Of a stretch of 32,598 nt of DNA, positions 9,311-18,110 are shown piece by piece. The DNA comes from Caecitellus pseudoparvulus (Eukaryota; Bigyra: Bicosoecida). Numbering within the stretch: the stretch's first letter is position 1; each line of letters starts with the position of its first letter. The notes beneath the pieces were generated by a model. It saw nothing but the letters and a program-made list of their open reading frames with translations, was not told the origin of the DNA and ran no database searches. Location: positions 1-32,598 of the forward strand of contig CBFFRQ010000009.1 in assembly GCA_965644315.1 (NCBI GenBank), written 5' to 3'. A program made the position numbers and the translations under genes.

Positions 9311-11923
9311 TCAGTGCCAGGAGCCGCCCAGCTCGGTCGCGAGGAAGGCGTACTGGTCGGCAACTTCATCCAAGACCTTTGCCGTTGGCTTGCCTGCTCC
9401 GTGGCCTGCTTTCTGTTCGATGCGAATGAGCAGCGGGTGCTGTTGGTGAGGAGATGCTCCTGCGACGGCCTGCAGCGTGGCTGCCATCTTGAAGGCGTGG
9501 GGACCAGGCACCACCCGATCATCGTGATCCGCGGTGCAGATCAGCACTGCAGGCAAGGCCTCTGCGGGGCTCTGGGGTGCCTTTACGTTGTGCAAGGGGG
9601 AGTAGGTCAGCAGGTAGTCCAGCCACTCTTTGCTCTCATCAGCGCAGCCATAGTCGGTGATCCAAGCGTGGCCGATGGTGAACTTGTGGAAGCGCAGCAT
9701 GTCCGCGACAGGTACCTGGGAAATGGCTGCACGGTAGAGGTGGGGGAACTGTAGTGCACTCACCAGGGTCAGCAAGCCACCGTTGGAGCCGCCCTGAATG
9801 CCCAGCTGCGCGGGGGTTGTCACGCCAGAGTCAACGAGAGCCTGGCCGACAGCAGCAAAGTCGTCGAAGCAGTGCTGTTTGTTGCGCAGGCTGCCACCCT
9901 TGTGCCACTCCTCTCCGTATTCCCCTCCGCCCCGAATGTTGGCCAGCACCCACGCACCTCCCAGCTCCTTCAGCCAAACCAGTCGCGGGGCAGAGAACCA
10001 GGGCGTCAGGGAGATGTTGAAGCCGCCATAGCCGTACATGAGGGTGGGAACAGGCCCAGAGCTGGCAGAGGCTGCGGTGCGCACGACGGTGTACGGCACT
10101 TTGACGCCGCCAGTGGACTCGACGAAGAACTGCTCGGCAGTGAAGTCTGCAGGGTCAAACCCGGGCACAGTCGTGTGGGCCCATGCCTGAACATTGTCGC
10201 TTGCCACACTCAGAGGTGGCAGCTCCCCGACGTACGCTGGAACTTGGCCAGCAGTGAAGCCCTCGCCAGAGTACGGCAGCTCGGGGCTCCATGCAGTGGA
10301 AGGGGGTGGCAGAGTCACCTTGAATACGGACCCTGGGTACAAGTACGAGACGTACTTGATGTGCACCTCCGCTTGGCGCCGCTTGCCAGACAAGCCCACA
10401 GAGCCTGGGCCTGGCAACGGCACCTCTGCCACTTGATCTGGCTGGTACAGCGTTCGCACGAGCAGGCGGTCAGCCGCGTGGCGCGAGACAACTGTGAAGA
10501 GGTATGCGCTGTTCAAGACGGACGCGGAGTCCAGCACGCCGCCTTCTTCGTCCTCCGGCACCCAGTCCTGCACCCGCCAGTCACCAGGGCCGTCGCCCAC
10601 TTTGCCGCTCACCGCCGCCTCCGCCTCGGGGCCTTCGGGCAAGGTTGCACAGACTACTTTGTAGCGGGGGGCATTCAAGTTGGTCCTGAACCAGAACCTG
10701 TTGCCATCATTCGCAATGTCGCTGAACTCCGCCTCGAAGTTGTCCACCAACTTCACGAAGGGGAGAGGCGCTTCCGCACCCCCCAGCCATGCCTCCCAGG
10801 CATCAGCATGCACCTTGGTGTCCAAGTAGTACAGCTTGTTGACTGGGTCGCAGCCATTGCTGACGTACAGCAGCACATACCTGCCATCAGAAGTCACGCT
10901 GCTGCCCAGGGTGTTGTCTGGGTTCTCCTCGTACCGAAACACCAGTCGGTCCTCCTCATCAGAGGCGCCCAGGCGGTGGAAGAACACCATGTGGCCCTTC
11001 ACAGATGCCGTTTCTGTTCCCGCGGACGCCGCAGCTTCGCCCTCCTCGGCGCCAGACTCTGTCGCTGCGCCAGGCGTGCCAGCTGCCTCCACATTGGGAG
11101 GCGCCACTCCCTGAGGGGCAGCGTAGCGCTGAAAGAAGAACCCGGAGGAGTCAGCCAACCACGAGATGCCGCTGAACTTCACCCACCGCACGCGGTCTGG
11201 CAAGTCCTCCCCACTGGCAGTGTCACGGACCTTGATCGTGGACCAGTCGCTGCCACTCACTGACAGGGCGTACGCAAAGAAGCGGCCATCCGGGCTGAAC
11301 GCGCTCGCTCGCAAGGCGACGTTCCCTTGCGGGAACTCCTCGTTCAGGTCCAGGAACACCTTTGCCTTGCTGACGTCCGGGTCTGATGTGGCACAACGCA
11401 AGGTGTGAACGTCTTCCTGCCGTTGGAGTTAGACCACGCGCTGGGCACTCACCGACTCCATCCAGCTGATACAGCACATACTGGTTCTGCAAGCCGGTGT
11501 TGTGGTACACGTACCACGTGTCCCCGTGCTTGCGAGGGCAACCAATCTTCGCGTAATTGAACACCTGCAGGCAGCGAAGTTCTGTGCCAGCATGCCTGTC
11601 AGCCCGCGAAGCGGCGCAAAGACCCACCTCGTCCAAACGGGCACGAGTCTTGCTGCGGATACTGTCAGCCTTTGAGAGGTACCCGTCCCACAGCTTCACC
11701 TGCACGATGTGAGGTTGCAACGGCCATGGTAAGGCCCAGTCAGCAGCTCCGCGCCACCACGCCAACGCCAACGCACCTGGGAAGCAACCCACTCCTTTGT
11801 CTCTGGCGTGTCTTCTTCAAGGCCTCGAAAAGGGTCGGGAATATCCACACCGTGAAGTGTATCCACCGTGTCTCCCGCCTTGGCAACGGGGTATGCGAGG
11901 GTGGAATCGGCTGCACTGGCCAT
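9311..11923 (-). CDS. PREP: Prolyl oligopeptidase (S9A serine peptidase)
   Basis: This cytosolic-type peptidase cleaves short peptides after proline. Proposed exons are 11923-11777, 11699-11628, 11564-11453 and 11382-9311 (about 800 aa); introns are 77, 63 and 70 nt. The third intron contains CTAAC, a good branch-point match. The N-terminus reads DTLHGVDIPDPFRGLEED and then YVYHNTGLQNQYVLY, both typical of the beta-propeller family. The C-terminal alpha/beta-hydrolase domain has MYGYGGFNIS, NIRGGGEYGEEWHKGG, the nucleophile motif GGSNGG (Ser near residue 643), the acid in TADHDDRVVP and the histidine in KAGHGAGKPTAK (near 771). All three catalytic residues are present. It is longer than the usual ~710 residues, partly because of an Ala/Glu/Gly-rich insert in the propeller (TPGAATESGAEEGEAAASAG). 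No targeting signal is seen. A second in-frame ATG lies upstream at 11986. Confidence 0.95.
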
Positions 11924-12155
11924 GCTGGTGCTTGAGCGCGTCAGACTACTTCGTCTCTGGATTGCAGCTTCGCGGTTGCAAAGCAAAAGGGACAGGTACT
12001 AGCTGGAGGGGTTACTGAGGAGCTGTGTTTTGTGTCCCCTTGGTCTCCAGTCAATTGCAGTGCGAGGACTGCATTGCAGGTTGACAACCCCTGTGCATAC
12101 TGCTGTGAACTCTCCTCTGAACGGGACAACCTGACAACTCCAGCCATTAACTCCC

Positions 12156-15032
12156 TCAGTCCGCCTTCTTCGCGCTAAGGACTGGCTTTGGGGCATTTGC
12201 AAAGATGGCCGCCGCCTGACCCTGGGCGTGCTCAGCCGGCTTCCCTCCAACGGCTGGCTGGCTAGCGGCCATGTCAGTGCTTGGGAACTGCATGTCATCA
12301 TCTCCCCACCCTCCCTGCGGCCCATCCCAACCAGCATCGTCGAACTGAGACCAGGCAGAGCTGGGAAAGCCTTCCTGTTCTGAGGGCAGTCGCGGGTCTG
12401 TGGGAACGCTGTCGAAAAAGCTTGCAGCCGAAAGTTTGCCCTGAGTGTCAACGCCAGCCCGTGCCCCGCTGCCCCACAAATCCCCTGCACTCGGCATAGC
12501 CTGAGAGGCAGGTTGGCTGAATGTCTCCCTAACTGTTTCAGGCGACGAGCCATCAGCGGGCGGGCTTGCCGAGGCGGCGGAAGTGGATCCGCCCAGCCCA
12601 CCCGCGAGCGCCGCCGGCTTGGTCTCTACCGACCCCGTGCCTATCCTTCTCGTCTCAGTGGAAAAGTCGGCCCTGGAAGTGGCACTTGCTGGCACTGGAC
12701 TTCCTCCCTCGAGTCGAGCCAGCTCCTGCGCAACTGGTTCGGAGTCATCAGCCATGTGGCTCGAAGGGACAGCGCTATCGGCGCCTTCTACATCCCAACC
12801 ACCCACGCCCTCATCTGCCCCAGCAGCGCTCTCCCAACCTTCCACGCCCTCCTCAGTCCCAACACCACTATCACCACCTGCCGCACCCTCCTCTGCCACA
12901 TCTCCACTATCACCACCTTCCACGCCCTCCTCAGCCCCATCCCCAGCATCCCCACCTTCCGCACCCTCCTTAGCCCCATCCCCAGCCTCCCCACCTTCCG
13001 CACCCTCCTCTGCCACATCTCCACTATCACCACCTTCCACGCCCTTCTTAGCCCCATCCCCAGCCTCCCCACCTCCAGCGCCCTCCTCAGTCCCAACACC
13101 ACTATCACCACCTTCCACGCCCTCCTTTGCCCCATCCCCAGCATCCCCACCTTCCGCACCCTCCTCTGCCACATCCCCACCCTCCCCGCCTTCCACACCC
13201 TCTCCAGCCCCATCAGCACCCTCCCCACCTTCCACATCCTCTCCAGCCCCATCAGCACTCTCCCCACCTTCCACATCCTCTCCAGCCCCATCACCACTCT
13301 CCCCACCTTCCACGCCCTCCTCAGTCCCATCTCCACTCTCCCCATCTTCTACACTCTCATGTGCCCCATCGCGCCCTCCCTCATCAGCAGCACCGCCCCC
13401 ACCGTAAGCCTCAACTTCGGGGGTTACTCTACCTTGTTCACGCAGCGCCCTCTCCTTCCTCACCAGCCCCTGCACTTTGCGACGTGGCGGTGGACTGGGG
13501 CTGCCTGTGTCCACCACATCAACTTCTAGCTCGCTGCCCGGGCTGCCTGCAGACACCGCATCCCTCTTCGCTTTGAAGTCTGTCTTTGCGAGCTTCTTCG
13601 TGATGGGGGGCAGAAGCTCTGCCCATGTTAGCTGTGGGAGGAGTGGCGTAAAGAGTGGCGGGGCGTTGTCTGGGGTCAACGGAGGTGCAAGCTCGCCGGC
13701 TTCCCCTGCCACCACCATCGCGCCAGCACGCATGGCGCTCCACTCGCAGAACCCTGTCCCCTGTCGCTGCGGACAGCTGTCCCGCACACTGCTGCAGTCT
13801 GCCAAACAAGTGCCAGAGTTTGCCGCTCGCATGTGCAGTTGCCGCCATGCACGAACCAAAGTCCGCGCACACTTGCGCTGTGTCATGGGGCATGACCCCG
13901 GGACAGGGCCAAAACTCGCCGCGACAGCCATGCCTTGGGGTGCAGTGGCCTTGATGGTTTCGAAGCGCACCTCGCTCTTGTGGCGGGACTGCACGATGAG
14001 GGGCAGACACCTCGTGTACACCTTGGGCGCTGCGCGTTCGGAAGCCGGCTTGGTCCACGAGCTGTCAGCGTCAACGGCAAGGATGACGACATGTGACTCG
14101 ACACGATTGATGCTGGGCTGCTTCAGAGGGCTGGCTTCCCTGGAGCTTCGCCTGCGCCAGGGTGGGAGGGGGCTAGCTGCCGCTGCGGCTCTGCTTTTCA
14201 CGCCGTGAAAATGCTGCAGGGGGCTAGCAAATGGTAGGGGCGAGGAGGCATGTGCTGCATCACCGATTGCCGTAGCAGCATTGCGTGGGGGCGTGCAGGG
14301 TATGCCTGACTGCGTTGAGTGCAGCACGACCTCGCTCGCCTGGCTCAGCAACAGCACTGTGTCCAGCTGCGCCTTGACCTTCGCCTCGCTCGCACCGGAC
14401 GGCACCTTGGTCTTTGCGTACATGAGCGGCGAGGTGCCTCGCGCATCTACGGCGGAAGGATTTGCGCCCAGTTCGTGCAGGAGACACCTCACCACCTCTG
14501 CGGCGTGTGCATGTGCTGCAAAGTGCAGTGCTGTGCGCCCCAGCAAGTCCACGCTGTCAACTGGGATGGCACCGTCCTGCACCAGGAGGCGCAGCAGTCT
14601 GCACCGCATCTCCTCCGGTCCCTTGCCTGCTGCTGCTGCGTGGAGCAGGCCGCGTCCCGGGACCGACGCTGAGGAGAGGCGCACAGACTCGGGGTTCATC
14701 GGCGCGTGGACGCCTTTGACTGTGCCTGTGGTGATCCAGTCCTGCACTGCTTGGAAGTGGCTCTCGTTCAAGTTCTTGAGCTCAACGAAGTTGAACAGGA
14801 ACTTTGTCGCCTTCACTTCGTCGGCGCTCATGCCTTGCTCCAGCAGCCGCTGGCGGATGGTTTGCTGCTCGGAAGCCACTGCATCCACGACTGCCTGCTG
14901 GCTGGCCTTGGCATCGTTGAGTTCCGCGCTCAGCTGCTGCACCAGTTGTGACAGCTGCGTCACCTGCTCGGACAGTGCTTTGTTGTGCAAGGCCAGCTTC
15001 TGCAGCACGCCAGGGACTTCGGCGGGGTCCAT
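12156..15032 (-). CDS. Coiled-coil and ankyrin-repeat protein with acidic 13-residue repeats
   Basis: Single open frame of 958 codons starting at ATG 15032. Residues ~5-68 form a predicted coiled coil (LHNKALSEQVTQLSQLVQQLSAELNDAKASQQ). Residues ~127-208 form about two ankyrin-type repeats, best seen in DLLGRTALHFAAHAHAAEVVRCL followed by GTSPLMYAK. A basic Ser/Pro/Arg stretch follows (PPWRRRSSREASPLKQP). Residues ~555-749 are about 15 copies of an acidic 13-residue unit near DGAEEGVEGGDSG, encoded by a 39-bp minisatellite. The C-terminus is Asp/Trp-rich (WSQFDDAGWDGPQGGWGDDD) and ends with a basic KKAD. Ankyrin repeats and a coiled coil suggest a protein-binding scaffold. The partner and cellular site are unknown. 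Hidden introns in the poorly structured middle (residues ~240-450) cannot be excluded. Confidence 0.75.
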   Translation of the reverse strand: MDPAEVPGVLQKLALHNKALSEQVTQLSQLVQQLSAELNDAKASQQAVVDAVASEQQTIRQRLLEQGMSADEVKATKFLFNFVELKNLNESHFQAVQDWITTGTVKGVHAPMNPESVRLSSASVPGRGLLHAAAAGKGPEEMRCRLLRLLVQDGAIPVDSVDLLGRTALHFAAHAHAAEVVRCLLHELGANPSAVDARGTSPLMYAKTKVPSGASEAKVKAQLDTVLLLSQASEVVLHSTQSGIPCTPPRNAATAIGDAAHASSPLPFASPLQHFHGVKSRAAAAASPLPPWRRRSSREASPLKQPSINRVESHVVILAVDADSSWTKPASERAAPKVYTRCLPLIVQSRHKSEVRFETIKATAPQGMAVAASFGPVPGSCPMTQRKCARTLVRAWRQLHMRAANSGTCLADCSSVRDSCPQRQGTGFCEWSAMRAGAMVVAGEAGELAPPLTPDNAPPLFTPLLPQLTWAELLPPITKKLAKTDFKAKRDAVSAGSPGSELEVDVVDTGSPSPPPRRKVQGLVRKERALREQGRVTPEVEAYGGGGAADEGGRDGAHESVEDGESGDGTEEGVEGGESGDGAGEDVEGGESADGAGEDVEGGEGADGAGEGVEGGEGGDVAEEGAEGGDAGDGAKEGVEGGDSGVGTEEGAGGGEAGDGAKKGVEGGDSGDVAEEGAEGGEAGDGAKEGAEGGDAGDGAEEGVEGGDSGDVAEEGAAGGDSGVGTEEGVEGWESAAGADEGVGGWDVEGADSAVPSSHMADDSEPVAQELARLEGGSPVPASATSRADFSTETRRIGTGSVETKPAALAGGLGGSTSAASASPPADGSSPETVRETFSQPASQAMPSAGDLWGSGARAGVDTQGKLSAASFFDSVPTDPRLPSEQEGFPSSAWSQFDDAGWDGPQGGWGDDDMQFPSTDMAASQPAVGGKPAEHAQGQAAAIFANAPKPVLSAKKAD
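12785..13370. repeat. 39-bp coding minisatellite, about 15 units
   Basis: Imperfect 39-bp units keep the reading frame of the ankyrin-protein gene and encode Gly/Glu/Asp-rich 13-mers. Units differ by point changes and no unit length change is seen. Neighbouring units fall into alternating subtypes (DVAEEGAEGG, DGAKEGVEGG, VGTEEGAGGG), so the array probably also grew by higher-order duplication. Confidence 0.85.
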
Positions 15033-15383
15033 GCTGCGGAAAACGCTTGCTCAGGCACGTGGACAAGGGACGTGCCAGACTGCACTATGCAGCGCGGAGC
15101 GAGGCAGGTGCCCGCACAGACAAACTCAACTACAAAAGTATTCGGATGTGCTGGTTCATACTTTCTGTGAATCACCGCAACGCTGGCTTTGCGAGCGACT
15201 GGCAGCTGGTGCTGGGTCGGCAAATGGTCAGCGCACGTGCCTTTTTCTCTCCCCTGCCTGCTCCAAACTGCGCCCTGCGCGGCAAAAAGAGCACCATCAC
15301 AACGCCAGACACTGTTTCGGGTTGGAGTGTGCATTGAGACATGACAAGACGGCTTGCAAGGCCTGGCGTAGCAAGCACCCGGC
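15033..15383. other. Intergenic region, no gene seen
   Basis: 351 bases lie between the ankyrin-protein start and the Ran stop, both minus-strand genes. The region should include the ankyrin gene's promoter and the Ran 3' untranslated region. No RNA gene or repeat was recognised. Confidence 0.5.
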
Positions 15384-16511
15384 TCACAAGTCATCGTCGT
15401 CGTCGCCGCCCACCGGAGCAGCCATGGTGCGAGCCTGCGCCATCTCGGCCTCCAGGGCAGCCTTGGTCTCGGCAGACATGAAGGCGCTGGGATCCGGAGG
15501 AGCCACGGCCATGGCGGCGGTGAAGTTCACCGTCTGGTCGTTGAACATGTTGCGGGTGAGGCAGAGGAAGGGCTTGTCGAAGTTGTAGTTGCTCTTGGCG
15601 GAAATCTCGAAGTAGGGCATGTTCTTCTTGCGGTGGAAGAAGACTTGCTTGGCCTTGACCTTGCGGTCCTTGGCGTCCACCTTGTTGCCCACCAGCACCA
15701 TGGGGATGTCCTCGCACACGCGGTGCAAGTCGCGGTACCAGTTCGGCACGCTGTTGTGTGTGGTGCGGCTCGTCACGTCGAACATGATGATGGCGCAGTC
15801 AGTGTTGATGCTGCGCGGGGGGTTGGGGCGAGAAGGGTGCAGCACGGTGGTCAGAGTTTGAAGCGCGGCACACCAGCGAAACGCCAGCGTCGCGCACACC
15901 AGCGGCAAGCAGCACCAAGACGCCGCACGGCAGCCCAAGCACCGGCCACACACTGCAGTGAGCACAGACCCTGCCTCTGCACGCCAAGAGAGCAGCTTGC
16001 CGCGACCGTCTGCGCGGCGGCACGCGGGTGTTCCTGCCACGCGGTTTTGCGGCACTTACAAGTACCCGTCCTTCAGGACAGTCAGCTTTTCCTGGCCGGC
16101 AGTGTCCCAGACATTGTACCGGACCTGGCCCTTGGTGGTGTTCAGGTCCAACACGTGCACTTCAGCACCCACAGTGGCGACGTATTTCTTCTCGAACTCC
16201 CCCGTCTCGAAGCGCTTGATGTACGTGGTCTTGCCAACGCCACCATCCCCCACCAGGACCATCTTGAATTGGTGCTCGGGAACCCCGGCAGCCTGCACGA
16301 GAGAGGAGGTGCACAGTTGTTTGGCCTTGTCGTGCCAGCACTCTTGCCGAGGCTGCGACTCACCATGTTGCCTTCCGTTGCTTGAATCGGTGCACGCCTG
16401 CGCGCCCGTTGGAGAGGGAGGCGGAAGTGCACACGCTGCGCAGCAGGGCCAGCGTCGGACTGCTCCAGTACTCACCTGTGGTACATCCACGATGTCAAAC
16501 ATGCAGTGCAT
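15384..16511 (-). CDS. RAN: Ran small GTPase (nuclear transport)
   Basis: Ran drives import and export through nuclear pores and spindle assembly by cycling between GTP and GDP. Exons 16511-16476, 16292-16060 and 15810-15384 give about 231 residues, or 228 from the second ATG at 16502. Introns are 183 and 249 nt, longer than most in the window. Visible motifs are P-loop GDGGVGKTT, switch [20 protein letters not shown] with the catalytic Gln, [22 protein letters not shown] and the Ran-specific acidic tail ending DDDDDL. The second join rebuilds [19 protein letters not shown]. Differences from common Ran sequences are GVGKTTY instead of GTGKTTF and TVLKDGYF where GGLRDGYY is usual, so switch II is less conserved than the rest. 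The N-terminal leader is slightly long. No lipidation motif is present, as expected for Ran. Confidence 0.95.
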
Positions 16512-16667
16512 TCTCGTGGTGCTTTCAATGTGACGCCTGTGTGATACTGCCCGGATCCACAGGCACGCGCAAGTGCTGGTCAAATTCCGCATGCGCCATG
16601 CCAAGGCACAAACGCCTGCAGGCCTCCGAAGAGAGCAACGTACGATAAGTGGGTGCGAAGGGGCCCT

Positions 16668-17824
16668 TCAACGCCCAGATGCGGTGCCTTCTGCCGCGGC
16701 AGCAGCTTCCAGAGCTGCGTCGGCCTCTGCAGTGGCCTGCAGGACAGCTTTCGCCTTGACGCTCTGGAACTCCTCCCTGAGAGAGTAGCAGCCACGGTAC
16801 TTGCCAGAGGTGTGGTACGTGCCGTGCTGGGCCATGGTCTCTTTTACAGTCTTTTCGTTCATGCCAACGGGCAAGAACTCCATCGCCACCGCCACCCGCC
16901 AATACGCCTGCACCTCAAACAGGTCCAGCACAGCAGCGGACTCCCTCCGTGCCGCCAGCTCCTCAGAGTTTACGCCAGGGGCCAGGGAGTGCATGTGGGC
17001 AGCGTTCACACGCTGTGCTGCAGAAGACATGGCTCCAATGGGCTGGGACAGCACGGCCTCGTCCACTGCTCGCCGGTCCTTGGCCAAAAGTTGCCGCGTG
17101 CGGTGCTTGGTCTGCTCCTGGCTGCTGGCCTGAGTCCGCCGGCGCTTCAAATACTGGGAGTACCTCGGGTCCTTGGCATCGGGGATGAGTGTGGCGTTCT
17201 CAGTGGCCAGGCCAATCGCTAGCGCTGCGCAGCAGACCGCAGGCGCCGTGCACTGCGACAGAGAGGGCACCTGGCAACACGGCAGCACGCACCAGACGTG
17301 TCTGTGAGCTCCAGCACACGGTGCCCTTGCGGGGGCATGTAAGACACAGAGTATCGCAAGGGCGTGAAGGCTTTCGCATCCTCTGCAACACAAGCTTCGT
17401 GCAGCACGATGTTGCCCTGCGGTGGGGGTGCGGCTGGCAGTCTGCTGGGTGTTGGGTAGCGCGTGCAGTTTCCGCAGCTCACCCTCTTGCGCCCCCCGAC
17501 AGTCGTCACTTCCAGCGAGCCAAGGCTAATTTCTGTGACCCGCATGTGTGGCACTTGCTTGCAGTTGTTCCAGTGAATGCCCCCGCACGCTCACACACGC
17601 ACCTTGCTCCGTCGGCTGGGTAAGGAGATCTCGCAGCACCTCCTGTGGCGTGCAGACAGCGCTCCTGGCAAGTGCAGGCTTGCACGTGGCCTGGCCAGGC
17701 ACACAGCTCGGCTGCTCACGGGGACTTTGAACAGGACCACCGGCTGATCAGCCTTCGAGGCGTCCAAGGGCATGATGGAGCTGGCTTTGCCGGCTGCCTC
17801 GCCGTCCTCTGCGCCAGATGCCAT
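16668..17824 (-). CDS. GTF2F2: Transcription initiation factor TFIIF subunit beta (RAP30-like)
   Basis: TFIIF-beta binds RNA polymerase II and helps load it at promoters. Five exons (17824-17720, 17642-17603, 17553-17483, 17416-17293, 17224-16668) join in consistent phase to 298 residues; introns are 77, 49, 66, 68 and resemble others here. The N-terminal dimerisation region shows VVLFKVPEVLRDLL and VTEISLGSLEV, then YSVSYMPPQGHRVLELTD. The linker with DPRYSQYLKRR corresponds to the family's YMRLKR-type segment. The C-terminal winged helix shows AAVLDLFEVQAYW, then MNEKTVKETMAQHGTYHTSGKYRGCYSLREEF, matching the family's helix-turn-helix order. An Ala/Glu-rich tail follows. Similarity is to overall pattern rather than to invariant catalytic residues, so confidence is below that for its neighbours. 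The first exon starts at ATG 17824 and is the most conserved-looking N-terminus. Confidence 0.75.
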
Positions 17825-17969
17825 GGCTGCTTCAGCCCTTCACACGCGGCAGGATCACGACACACACAGGGAAAGGAAGGCGCTTGGGGGCCGAACAATG
17901 TGAAGGCCTATCGGTCCAACTCACGTTCCTTCCCGGGCACATGGTTTGTGGCGCTGCCCCTCAGCTGCA

Positions 17970-18110
17970 CGCAAGGCGGTGCCCCCTTGTGTGCGCCCGA
18001 CTTCCACCGCGGGGGGCAAGGCGGCACCCATTATACAAGCCCGACTTACACCGCGGGGGGCAAGGCGGCACCCATTATACAAGCCCGACTTACACCGCGG
18101 GGGGCAAGGT
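17970..18110. repeat. 44-bp tandem repeat at the end of the F-box/SPRY gene
   Basis: Units containing CCGCGGGGGGCAAG begin at 18007, 18051 and 18095, spaced exactly 44 bp; the first two full units are near identical. A diverged fourth unit starts near 17970. Read on the minus strand, each unit contains GCGGTGTAAGT. In the first unit this provides the TAA stop of the F-box/SPRY frame, and it also matches a 5' splice site. Confidence 0.85.

Noticed and set aside
9872-11263. 463-codon plus-strand open frame
   Set aside because: It lies antisense to the conserved catalytic exon of prolyl oligopeptidase. Its residue pattern is a mirror of GC-rich codons with no domain.
11413-11452. 40-nt third intron in prolyl oligopeptidase
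   Set aside because: The 70-nt alternative ending CACATCAG keeps phase, holds a CTAAC branch-point match and gives a better family alignment.
12583-13407. 274-codon plus-strand frame of Ser/Pro/Ala repeats
   Set aside because: It is produced by the 39-bp array read in reverse. The minus-strand frame is much longer and continues into coiled-coil and ankyrin segments.
16668-17824. RNA polymerase I subunit A49-like assignment
   Set aside because: The C-terminal winged-helix pattern and the N-terminal VVLFKVP segment fit TFIIF-beta better, and A49 hallmarks are missing.
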